Shown piece after piece: positions 51,456 through 60,500 of a stretch of 64,000 nt of DNA (the stretch's first letter is position 1; each line of letters opens with the position of its first letter). The stretch is taken from NCBI GenBank assembly GCA_018001225.1, contig JAGNIJ010000014.1, forward strand, positions 1-64,000, given 5' to 3'. Source of the DNA: Kiritimatiellia bacterium. GTDB taxonomy: Bacteria > Verrucomicrobiota > Kiritimatiellia > CAIQIC01 > JAGNIJ01. Made by a program: the position numbers and the translations under genes. The notes below the pieces were generated by a model. It ran no database searches and was not told the DNA's origin. It worked only from the letters and a program-made list of their open reading frames with translations.

Positions 51456-52616
51456 ATGAGCAGACACAAGCAAACCGTTCATACGATCTGTATTCGCAAA
51501 CGCCGCGACAAGTGGCAAGTTGATTGTCGCAAGATCGGCGGAAAACAAATCTCCTACGAGACCAAGGATCAGGCCGAAGGCGCGGCTATAGCCGCTTGGC
51601 AAGACTACCAGACCAGCAAGCTGCTTGGCTTTGACCTGACACCCGAGCGCCGCCGGCTGGCTGTGGACGCGTTCAAGAGGCTGGAGGGCTACCCCGACGA
51701 CAGCCTTCTCGATGCCGTGGACTTCTACAAGGAACGGACCAGCCCGAAGAACAGCAAGCGAACCGTCGACGAACTCTTCACCGAGTTCATGGCAAGCCAC
51801 GAGGGCGCCGGTAACAAGCCGGTCACCTTGCGCGATTACAGGCAACGGCTTGGCCGGTTCAGGGATGCGTTCAGAGGGCGCCTTGTCCATGAGATCAGCA
51901 CGCTTGAGCTTGAGCGCTGGCTGGACAAGATCGGCGCAACGAGCACCCACCGAAGAAACTACCGGCGCGAGTTGTCCATATTCTTCAAGTTCGCCGTGAC
52001 CCGTGAATATGCCCGCCGAAATGTGGCAACAGGGATTCTTAAGGTCAGGGTCAAGCGGAAACCGCCCGAAGTCTTCACGCCGCAGGAAGTTCGCTCTCTA
52101 ATGTTTGTGGCCAAGGAATACCAGCTTGGGTTGATGCTCCCTTACTTTGCCATTGGCTGCTTCGCCGGCCTCAAGTCCGAGGAACTGCGCCGCCTTACCT
52201 GGGAGGACATTAACTTTGAGACGCGCGAGATCTATGTCAGTCCCGAGGCGGCCAAAACCAGTGAGGACCGCTTTGTTCCAATGCAGGACAACTTGGTCGA
52301 GTGGCTGCAGCTCATTCCGGATGCGGCACGAAAGGGCATGCTCGACTGGGATCGAACAGCTTTTCAGGCAATACGCAAGAACGCGGGTGTGCTGGAGAAG
52401 TGGAAGGCCAATATGGACATCATGCGGCACAGCGCCGCAAGTCATCTGTACAAACTGACCGGTAACGCGGCGCAGACTGCAGCGGCCATGGGGCATGGCC
52501 TGGTCGTCTTTATGAAGCATTACAAGCGCGCTGTGAGCGAGGCTGACGGCAAGGCGTACTTCGATGTGCGCCCGACCGATTCGAAATCCAATATCATGGG
52601 GATGAACGCCGGCTGA
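51456..52616 (+). CDS. Tyrosine recombinase/integrase with substituted catalytic residues
   Basis: A 386-residue phage-integrase-family protein. Residues about 100-190 form the SAM-like core-binding domain ('TVDELFTEFMASHEGAGNKPVTLRDYRQRLGRFRDAF') and about 205-370 the catalytic domain. The nucleophile Tyr356 is present in 'FMKHYKR', as are Arg324 and His325 in 'DIMRHSAASHL'. The usual first arginine is Lys240 ('AGLKSEELRRLTWEDI'), and the first His of HxLR is Asp321. Such variants occur in a verrucomicrobial subgroup, as far as I recall. It lies next to tRNA-Leu; no excisionase or cargo is seen. AGGGAC precedes the ATG. Composition is less GC-rich than its neighbours. Confidence 0.85.
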   Translation: MSRHKQTVHTICIRKRRDKWQVDCRKIGGKQISYETKDQAEGAAIAAWQDYQTSKLLGFDLTPERRRLAVDAFKRLEGYPDDSLLDAVDFYKERTSPKNSKRTVDELFTEFMASHEGAGNKPVTLRDYRQRLGRFRDAFRGRLVHEISTLELERWLDKIGATSTHRRNYRRELSIFFKFAVTREYARRNVATGILKVRVKRKPPEVFTPQEVRSLMFVAKEYQLGLMLPYFAIGCFAGLKSEELRRLTWEDINFETREIYVSPEAAKTSEDRFVPMQDNLVEWLQLIPDAARKGMLDWDRTAFQAIRKNAGVLEKWKANMDIMRHSAASHLYKLTGNAAQTAAAMGHGLVVFMKHYKRAVSEADGKAYFDVRPTDSKSNIMGMNAG

Positions 52617-52824
52617 GCCGTAGGAATCTGGCCGCGGCTCCTTGAGTTCGGGCCGATTTCTCTTGGCGAACCGCCTCCACGACTTCGCCGGCCAGCTTGG
52701 GCGCATGGAAGCCGCCCCGTAGCGGGTGGCCAATACAGCGGGAGCCGCTTTCCTTACCGCGACAGCATGGTTTTGATTCCAGTGGACCGAGCATGGGCGC
52801 CACGCGGATGATCGACAAGCCGCG
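52617..52824. other. Spacer between recombinase and Ser/Thr kinase operon
   Basis: A 208-base gap between convergent genes with GC-rich sequence. No terminator, repeat or convincing small gene is recognised. It may be remnant DNA of the element carrying the recombinase. Confidence 0.3.
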
Positions 52825-55656
52825 TTATCGGGGCGCTTGACTCACTATGCTGATCTGGCCGGGTTCCAGGATTTCCATGTTGGGTACATCTTGATGGTAG
52901 TAAAGCAGGCCACTGATGCGAACGGTCCGCCCGTTCAGGAGAACCGACGGATGTCCCCCTAACGCTTGGACCAGGGCCTCCATGTTCTTTTTGCGGATGA
53001 TAGCCGTGAAATGGCCCGGCGTCGTTTTCCCGAAGTTCAGAAACGTCAGGGCGGATGTCGGCGACGCGCCGATCCCGTCAATCCGTCCTTCAACCGTGAT
53101 TCGTTTCCCCTTGTACGCGCGGAGTTCGTCCAGCGCCGTGGCGGAAATGACCGGCAGGCTGCTGTCGTTTACCGATATCAGGCGAATCTGGTCCGGCCGG
53201 GTAAGGATGATTTCCGGAATGCCCTTGTAAACGTTAATAATGCCGTCGATTTCCACTTCCTGCCCGGCGATGGCGCGCAGGTTTTCCCCGTGCACAGCTG
53301 TGAACGAGGGGAGGACGTTTCGATGAACGATGCATTGAATGTGGGCTTCATCATTGCCGCTGAAGTTGATGTACGTGTACTGGTTTTGTCCTGCCCGGAT
53401 GATGGACAGGACGTTCCCTCGCACAATGACGTGTTGACCGGCGTGCCGTAATTGACTGGCTATATCCTGGGCGTCCAGTCGAACAGGGGCCTCCGTCGCG
53501 GGGGGGGCCTCCGCGGATGCAACGGGCCCGGCCGTCTCGGAAGGGGGCGAACTCGCGGCGGGACGGGATGCGGACGGTGGGGCCGGCGGCGGGGAATCGG
53601 AGGGATATGACTTTTTCAACTCCAACTCGTTCCACGCAAGGGAACGACGTATAGCGGGGTCGGCGGGGTAATCCTGGGCCAGCGCTCTCCAGATGGCGTT
53701 TGCTTCCTCGAGTCGGGATTGTTTCCCTGGCCCTTCCCAGTTGCCCAGCATTCGGCCCAGACGCATGCGGAGGTCCCGGCTCGATGGATGACCGCGCAGC
53801 AAGTCCTTGTACAGCGAATAGGATTCGGCCAGTACGGCCTCGGCGGCAACAACATCGCGGGAATCGTTATGCGTGCGAGCCAGTTCATCCAGGGCGAGCG
53901 TAAGATCCTCTTTGCATTCCGCATTGTCGGGATACTGATTGGTCAGTTTGCGCCCGATCGCCAGGGATTCTTCGAGGGCGAGCCGGGAGGCGGCGAGATT
54001 CTTACGCTGCCTGAACAGCCTGCCCAGACCGTTCAGCGCGCGGGCCAGATCCTGTTGGTATTCCTGGCTTTCAGGGTGTTGTTCCGCCAGGGCGCGGCCG
54101 ATAGTCAGGGCCTTTTCAAACGCCTGTTGTGCGGCGTCCACGGCCCCTTGTCTTTTGGCGCCTTCAGCCCATTCCACATAGGTCCTGACCAGGTCGCGTT
54201 GATGCTCGGAATTATGCGGTTCGGCGGCCAGGCGTTTCTCCAATAGCGAAAGCTTTCGTTTCCATATCTCCATCGCCTCGGGCCATTTTTCGACCTGGCG
54301 ATAAAAACCGCCGAGGCGAGTCAACGCCCAGTTCAGTTCCCGCTGCAAGCGCTCATCCTGTTGATTCTCGGCGACAAACTGCTCGTAGAAAGCCACGGCA
54401 TCGCGGAGCAACTGCTCCCGCGCCGGCGCCGCGCCGGGGACATCCGCCAGCGTTCCCTGGGCGACGACAGTCATAAATTGATCCACGGTGTCCATGGCCT
54501 TGAGGAGGTTGGCCTGCGCCCTTTCCTGATTCTGCACGGCCTCGCGCTCCGCCCGCCGGGCTTTCTCTTCGGCTCGCCGGGCCCGGAACAGACCGACGTG
54601 GGCCAGTATCAGGCCGCTCACCAGTGCCAGGGCCATCGCCGCGGCGCTGCCCACCAGGGCCTTGTGCCGGCGCACGAATTTAGTTGCCCGATACCAGGTG
54701 GACGGAGAGCGGGCGGTGATCGGCTCGTTGTTCAGGTATCGCTGCAGGTCGTCCGCCAGCGCGGACGCGGAGGCGAATCGGCGTTCCTTCTCCTTTTCCA
54801 TCGCCTTGCGCACGATGATTTCAAGGTCGCCACGAAATGCGCGGTTGACCATGCCGAGGCGCGTCGGTTCCTGTTCGTGAAGCATCCGGACCGCCTCGTG
54901 AATCATTTGCGTATCGAGGCGGTAAGGACGCTCGCCGGTCAATACCTCAAAACCGATCACGCCCAGGGCGTAGATGTCGGTTCGCACGTCGATTTCGTCG
55001 GCCTGGCCGTCCGCTTGCTCCGGCGACATGTAGGAGAGCGTGCCGATCACGATCCCCGCTTCCTTCTGCGCCGTGGTAATCTGGATGTTGGCCTCGGTTA
55101 ACCGCGACACGCCAAAATCGAGGATCTTGGGCTGCCCGTTCGCGTCCACCAGGATATTGGAAGGTTTCAAGTCGCGGTGAATAATGCCTCTTTGATGGGC
55201 GTGATGCACGCCGTCCACGACGCGCTTGAGCAGCGCGACCCGTTCGGGGATGGAGAGCGTGTGCTGCCTGACATACTCGGTGATCGGCACGCCCTCGATA
55301 AACTCCATGGCGAAGAAGGGCTGGGAAAAGCTTCCGGACGTCGTGGCCCCGGCCTCGTAAATGCGCGCGATCGCGGGATGTTCGAGCCGGCCCAGGATTT
55401 CGACCTCCAGGCTGAATCGCCGCAGCAAGACGGGCGAGATCAGGGAGGGCAGAAGAAGCTTCAGCGCGACGCGGCGGCGGGGCTTTTCCTGCCAGGCCTC
55501 GTAGACGACGCACATGCCTCCCTGGCCCACGGCGCGAAGGACGCTGTAACCGGGAACGATCGGCAGGGGAAGCGCGACGGGGTGGACGGGCGGGAGATTC
55601 CCCGCCGTGCTGATCAACGGCATTTCGCCGGGAGAAGGACCGCGGTCATCCGTCAT
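52825..55656 (-). CDS. Transmembrane Ser/Thr protein kinase with TPRs and two OB-fold-like domains
   Basis: A 943-residue PknB-type kinase. The kinase domain (about 35-310) is intact: glycine loop 'VGQGGMCVVYEA' (44-52), Lys66, HRDLKPSN (catalytic Asp162), DFG (Asp180), SPE. A membrane helix follows at about 333-356. The about 370-700 region is helical with TPR-like repeats. After a Pro/Ala-rich linker come two OB-fold-like repeats ('VIVRGNVLSIIRAGQNQYTYINFSGNDEAHI' and 'ITVEGRIDGIGASPTSALTFLNFGKTTPGHF'). These outer domains probably sense a ligand. ATG at 55656 overlaps the upstream gene by 11 bases. The ECF sigma gene upstream is a likely target or partner. Confidence 0.85.
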   Translation of the reverse strand: MTDDRGPSPGEMPLISTAGNLPPVHPVALPLPIVPGYSVLRAVGQGGMCVVYEAWQEKPRRRVALKLLLPSLISPVLLRRFSLEVEILGRLEHPAIARIYEAGATTSGSFSQPFFAMEFIEGVPITEYVRQHTLSIPERVALLKRVVDGVHHAHQRGIIHRDLKPSNILVDANGQPKILDFGVSRLTEANIQITTAQKEAGIVIGTLSYMSPEQADGQADEIDVRTDIYALGVIGFEVLTGERPYRLDTQMIHEAVRMLHEQEPTRLGMVNRAFRGDLEIIVRKAMEKEKERRFASASALADDLQRYLNNEPITARSPSTWYRATKFVRRHKALVGSAAAMALALVSGLILAHVGLFRARRAEEKARRAEREAVQNQERAQANLLKAMDTVDQFMTVVAQGTLADVPGAAPAREQLLRDAVAFYEQFVAENQQDERLQRELNWALTRLGGFYRQVEKWPEAMEIWKRKLSLLEKRLAAEPHNSEHQRDLVRTYVEWAEGAKRQGAVDAAQQAFEKALTIGRALAEQHPESQEYQQDLARALNGLGRLFRQRKNLAASRLALEESLAIGRKLTNQYPDNAECKEDLTLALDELARTHNDSRDVVAAEAVLAESYSLYKDLLRGHPSSRDLRMRLGRMLGNWEGPGKQSRLEEANAIWRALAQDYPADPAIRRSLAWNELELKKSYPSDSPPPAPPSASRPAASSPPSETAGPVASAEAPPATEAPVRLDAQDIASQLRHAGQHVIVRGNVLSIIRAGQNQYTYINFSGNDEAHIQCIVHRNVLPSFTAVHGENLRAIAGQEVEIDGIINVYKGIPEIILTRPDQIRLISVNDSSLPVISATALDELRAYKGKRITVEGRIDGIGASPTSALTFLNFGKTTPGHFTAIIRKKNMEALVQALGGHPSVLLNGRTVRISGLLYYHQDVPNMEILEPGQISIVSQAPR

Positions 55657-56167
55657 GGCGCTCGTGCCCTTGCGTCGCCAAGGCCTCTTCAAACAAGCGG
55701 CTAAGGTCCGGGGGGATCCACGGTCGGTTATGCGCCCACGTATAGCCCCTCCGGATTTCCGAACGCGGGAGATTGGTGATGGCAATATGGATGCGTGTTT
55801 CCGCGGCGGCCAGGGTGGCGTAATACAACACGGTGGCCACCTGCTCGGGATAGGCGTATTGAGGACTTCGGCATAATTGCTTGGCGAAATCCTTGACCAG
55901 CCGGAGAACGGAAGCGGGCGGATGCGGGTGCAACAGCAGTTCCCGGAAGGTACGGACAGGGGTCTCGGCCAACGTGTCCCGGATGTCCGGAATAAGTTGG
56001 CCGAGGTCGCCGGCCAGGGGGGCATTCATCTGGTGTTCGATCATGGGCCCGTAGTCCCGATCGGCCCAGGTCACCCGCTCATGGGTCGTTTCCTCCATAA
56101 GACCCTTCAGCACCCTGGCCTCCGCCCTCAATCGATGCGGGCCGGATATGCGAGATGAACGCCTCAT
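55646..56167 (-). CDS. Unknown protein encoded between sigma factor and kinase
   Basis: A 173-residue mainly helical protein with no recognised domain. Noticeable are an N-terminal basic stretch (MRRSSRISGPHRLRAEAR), 'VRTFRELLLHPHPPASVLRLVKDFAKQL', and a C-terminal 'RRGYTWAHNRPWIPPDLSRLFEEAL'. It has no membrane segment. It is 10 bases after the sigma factor stop and overlaps the kinase start by 11 bases, so it is the middle gene of an operon. Planctomycete and verrucomicrobial sigma-kinase clusters often have a small protein here, which might act as an anti-sigma factor or adaptor; that is inference. Confidence 0.6.
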   Translation of the reverse strand: MRRSSRISGPHRLRAEARVLKGLMEETTHERVTWADRDYGPMIEHQMNAPLAGDLGQLIPDIRDTLAETPVRTFRELLLHPHPPASVLRLVKDFAKQLCRSPQYAYPEQVATVLYYATLAAAETRIHIAITNLPRSEIRRGYTWAHNRPWIPPDLSRLFEEALATQGHERHDG

Positions 56168-56177
56168 GACTCTTTTC

Positions 56178-56939
56178 TCACTGATACGCAGAAAGGTCCG
56201 ATAATATTGCGTGGAGTTCCTTCATTTCGCGTTCCACGGCCCCTTCATCGCAGGAGTAATCGAGGATAATCGACCGAAAGGTGCGCTCGAACATGTGTTT
56301 GACGGTGACCAGCGCGCACGCGGCCTGCAGGGGCGACGAAAAGCCGAGCCGATTCACCAACTGGGCGTACGGAGTGGGGGTATCCCCATGCAGGATGGGA
56401 TTCACGACCCGGTCCTCCAGCAAGGCCCAGTAATGGGCCCGGCCGGTCGACTCGCAGTTGCACTTCACCTGTCGCAGGGTTTCATTGATGAGTTCCCGAA
56501 TCCAGGCCAGGTCGAAAACGACGGAGGGGGAGTGTTCGCCGGTCGATTTCTCGATTCGTTCCGTCAATTGATCGAGCGACATGACGGCGCTTCGGCCCGG
56601 CGAGCGGCGGACGCTGTTTCTTTTACGGAACGAGCTGACCGCGTAGCGATCCAGGGAGGTCAGGAGAAGGGTGCGAAATTTGCCGCGCTCCCGATTCGCC
56701 GAGGCCAGGAGGTCTCCCAGCAAGATTTTCTTGAGAATGAAGTCATGCACAAGATCTTCAGCCTGATCCTGGGGCATGCGCCATGAGTAGCCCAGATGCG
56801 TGAGCAGGGCCGGTCTGTAGAGTTGCAGCAAATCATCGCAAGCCCGCTCTGCCTCCTTGCTGGACTGATGAGGCACCGCTCTTCGTACCAGTGTCCAGCG
56901 GGTCGTAGGAAACTTCCGGGCTGGTTTGCCTGCATTCAT
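56178..56939 (-). CDS. ECF-type RNA polymerase sigma factor (FPTTRW subgroup)
   Basis: A 253-residue sigma-70-like protein. It begins 'MNAGKPARKFPTTRWTLVRRA', the FPTTRW start characteristic of ECF-like factors of Planctomycetes and Verrucomicrobia. Region 2 follows ('ACDDLLQLYRPALLTHLGYSWRMPQDQAEDLVHDFILKKIL...FRTLLLTSLDRYAVSSFRKRN'). Region 4 is weaker, with a helix-turn-helix-like 'TPYAQLVNRLGFSSPLQAACALVTVKHMFERTFRSII'. It is longer than classical ECF factors (about 180). It heads the operon with the unknown protein and the Ser/Thr kinase. Confidence 0.82.
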   Translation of the reverse strand: MNAGKPARKFPTTRWTLVRRAVPHQSSKEAERACDDLLQLYRPALLTHLGYSWRMPQDQAEDLVHDFILKKILLGDLLASANRERGKFRTLLLTSLDRYAVSSFRKRNSVRRSPGRSAVMSLDQLTERIEKSTGEHSPSVVFDLAWIRELINETLRQVKCNCESTGRAHYWALLEDRVVNPILHGDTPTPYAQLVNRLGFSSPLQAACALVTVKHMFERTFRSIILDYSCDEGAVEREMKELHAILSDLSAYQ

Positions 56940-57572
56940 TTTTCATGAACGGCTGTTATCGACGGGATCGATTGTAGGGCAACTCCCACATGCAGTCAAT
57001 ACGCAGTCCTGGGCGCCAATACGGTACCCCTTGATCCTCAAATTATTATACAGCCGAAATGCAAACTTGTTCCGCCCCGGGACAAATCTGTTCAGCGCTG
57101 CAGGTACGCATCGGCATTTGAGTTCAAAGTTTTCGACCGCGCGTAAAAGTCCTGAAAGCAGCGCTGCCGCGCTCATTACAGGCTTGTAATGAATGAGATA
57201 TGCCGCACTCCGGCCGGGCACTATATCCGCACTCCGACTGCGTATAGCTAGTTAAGTCAGTGTTGTCTCGATGGATATCGGATCGGATGAAGGATGCGCT
57301 CAAACAAAGAGCGTCCGTGGTTGTGTATAACTAATTAGTAAGCAACTGGATGTGTAGGATACGCCCGGGGAGGCTGTGTCTGTTTGACTCAATGGCCGCA
57401 GCGCGCAGCGCGGGGCGCTTGTCGGTGTAACTTATTCTGGAAACGGGAAATACGCCGTGAAACGAGTGTGGAGTGATGCGGGAAGGCATTCGCGCACTGT
57501 ATACCACAGCGAGGGGCCGACACGAGAATACGAGGCTCGATGGTTTTTAAAGCCCTAGGAAAGACGCCAACC
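56940..57572. other. 633-base spacer between the sigma operon and the giant repeat gene
   Basis: This divergent spacer is clearly richer in A and T than the coding DNA. It contains the perfect inverted repeat at 57174-57191, a direct repeat of CCGCACTCCG (57203-57212 and 57227-57236), and an AGGAAAG ribosome binding site just before the giant gene at 57573. TATAAC at about 57326 may be a promoter element. No small gene or RNA structure is recognised. Confidence 0.45.
57174..57191. promoter_or_regulatory. Perfect inverted repeat CATTACA-N4-TGTAATG
   Basis: Seven-base arms around GGCT in the divergent spacer, about 235 bases upstream of the sigma factor gene and 380 before the giant gene. It looks like a dimeric repressor or activator site. 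Confidence 0.4.
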
Positions 57573-60500
57573 ATGAACAAGAAATATCTGCTCGTCGTGG
57601 CTGCGCTGATTCCGCTGCTATGCGCGAAGTCCGCTCGGGCCAGCGACTATACCAAGCTTCTGCTGCACATGGATGGTTCCGGCTCCAATATTGTGGACTC
57701 GTCATACCATCCGAAAACCATAACCGTGGTGGGTAATACAACGCAGACGACGGGGTCCAAATTCGGGCCCACCAGCGCCTATTTCGACGGCAGCGGAGAT
57801 TACTTCCACGTCTACAACAGCTCCAACACGGCTGACTTCAATTTCGGAACAAACGATTTCACGATAGACTTCTGGTTGTATCCTTTATACACGGCCAATC
57901 AGTTGGTGTTTCTCATGTTCAGCGGTGCCACCAATAATATCTGTATACAGCACTATTATACAGGCGGAAAAATATGTTTCTACCCGGGCAACACGACAAT
58001 CAACAATACCGGGGTGACCGTCCCGTGGAGTCAGTGGGCCCATTATGCCATCGTAAGAAATAACGGTGCCTTGAAACTGTATCTCAATGGCGCGGCAATA
58101 TATACGGGCACGTTTACAGGGACCTTCAACAGCAATGCCCTATATTTCAGTCATCCAAACGCTTACTACAAGGGCTACGTTGACGAATTGCGGATTTCAA
58201 AGGGCATCGCCCGGTGGACGAACAACTTTACGCCGCCAACAGCCGCCTATGAGCTTGCACCCCAGCCCCTGTTGTCAGCGCTCACGGCGACAGGGATCAC
58301 GGCTTCGGGCGCGACGCTGGGGGCGACGGTGGCGACGAACGTGCCGGACTTGACGGAGCGTGGCACTGTGTGGGGGACGGCGGCGGAACCGACGGCGAAC
58401 GCGCTGGCGGAAGGGGGAACGGGGGCGGGGGTCTTCAGTCATGAGAGATCGGGGCTGCCGGCGGCGACGTTGATTTACTACCGCGCGTACGCCGTGAACA
58501 GCGCGATGACGTTTTACTCGGTGGACGCCAGCTTCTGGACCGCGCCGGCCGCGCCGAACGCGCAGTCGGCTGTGCCCGTCTCCAGTACTTCTTTTGACGC
58601 GAACTGGGATCCGACGGCCGGAGCCACGAACTACTTATTGGATGTTTCGACGAATGCGTCGTTCACAAGTTACGTCGGCGGGTATCAGAATCTTGCCGTG
58701 GGGGACGTGATGACGAGGGAGGTGACAGGACTGACGCCCGCGAAAATGTACTACTACCGGGTGCGCGCGCAAAACAGCGGTGGCATCAGCAGCAACTCGC
58801 AAACCATCAGTTGGATTAATTTGCCGCCGGTTATCGATGCGCTGAATCCGGACTACGATTCATGGGCCGGAGGCAAGGAAGTGGTAATAACCGGCAGTAA
58901 TTATATGAACTCATCCTTTGGGAGCGGTAGGGACGGTTCTGTGGTCATAACCGATACCATCAATCTTAGCATTAGTACTGCGACTACGAATCGAACGTGT
59001 CCCGACGCGGTAAGTTATTCGGTCGTGGCGCTAACCACGAATGCCGTCACGTTAAGCGAGGCGCCTTCAACGAATTGTCTGGTTCCGGGGGACGAGGTCC
59101 TGCTGATCAATCTGCAGGGAATCACTAATGCGCATGCAAATGTGGGGAAGTATGAGTTCTTCAGGATACAGGCGGTAGATGGAAGCACCGTTATATTTAC
59201 CGAAAATAAGACGAGATTCTATGGACAGGGAGATTCCGATGACCTCGGTATTGGGACCAATACAACAGAGCAGAAGGTTGTGTTGCAGCGTGTGCCCAAT
59301 TACCTGGACGTGACTATTGACGACGGCGCGACACTCACGGCCAATGCGTGGGATGGGGCAAAGGGCGGGGTGCTTTGCTTCAAGGCCCTGGGAACGGTTA
59401 CGAATGATGGGATCATCGATATGCTCGGCAAGGGGTTCAGGGGCGGTGTGGGCGGTCTTAACGGGTGCGCGAACTATCCGTGGCCCACGACGGCAGGAGA
59501 CCACGGCGAATCCTATCGCGGCCAGAATTCGATTTCAGCCTGTGATCGAAGAGCCACCGTGGTAGGGAATCTACTTGCCACGCCGGTCAATGCCGGCGGT
59601 GGTGGTGGAGGCGGGGCTTCTTCCTCTGGAACCACGAGACGCAATGGCGGTGGTGGTGGCGGTGGAAGTTATGGGACAATCGGAACCAACGGCAATAATA
59701 GTTCCACGGGCGAGAATGGGGGGAGTGCGGGACTTTGTTATGGAACGAACACTCTTGCCAGTCTTTATTTCGGCTCCGGTGGCGGTGGTGGCGGGCGAGG
59801 CGTCAATTCGCGCGGCGGGGATGGGGGGGCGGGGGGCGGCGCGATTATGCTTTATGCCAATACACTGACCAGCAGCGGCAATATCAATGCCAATGGTGAG
59901 GGAGGACACTATTCCACATATTATACGGATGACGGTGGTGGTGGTGGCGCGGGCGGAGCCGGCGGGAGCATCTTGATCTGTGGGAATGAGCTAACGTTGG
60001 GATCGGGTCTCGTGACATCCATCGGCGGGGCCGGAACGAATGGAACCACGGGCGTCTATGGGACAGGTGGCAGGGGTGGAGCTGGAGGAAATGGATACGT
60101 GGCTGTATTTGCCGGCAACACGCTGTCTGGCCTTACCTCGCCCGCGGCCTATACCAACAAGGCACGATTTCATAATGGAAGCAGAGTATTCTTTGGTGAC
60201 GCCTACGCGATCACCACGTTTCTCGACGCCTACAGGCTTCTGGTCATAAGTCCTCCTCATGCGGCTGGCCTTGTCAATGTCGTAGTGACCAATGTGGATT
60301 TTAGCGCATCCACTAAAACGAACGGGTTCCGATACGATCCGTCGGAGCCCGTGTTGTCGAATCCCACGGCAACGGGAATCACGGCATCGGGAGCAGTTTT
60401 GGGGGCCAAGCTGGTATCCGCCGGAGACGCGGCAGTTACAAATCGCGGGACTGTCTGGGGAACGTCGGCGAATCCGACGGGGAATGTGCTGGTGGAGGGA

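Noticed and set aside
52594..52818. Small minus-strand frame downstream of the recombinase
   Set aside because: No ribosome binding site or recognisable motif; it overlaps the recombinase end. It could be remnant DNA but is not supported as a gene.
51276..52824. An integrated genomic island defined by a duplicated tRNA end
   Set aside because: I did not see a second copy of the tRNA-Leu 3' or 5' end nearby, and the recombinase lies on the 5' side of the tRNA. The genes beyond it show no mobile functions.
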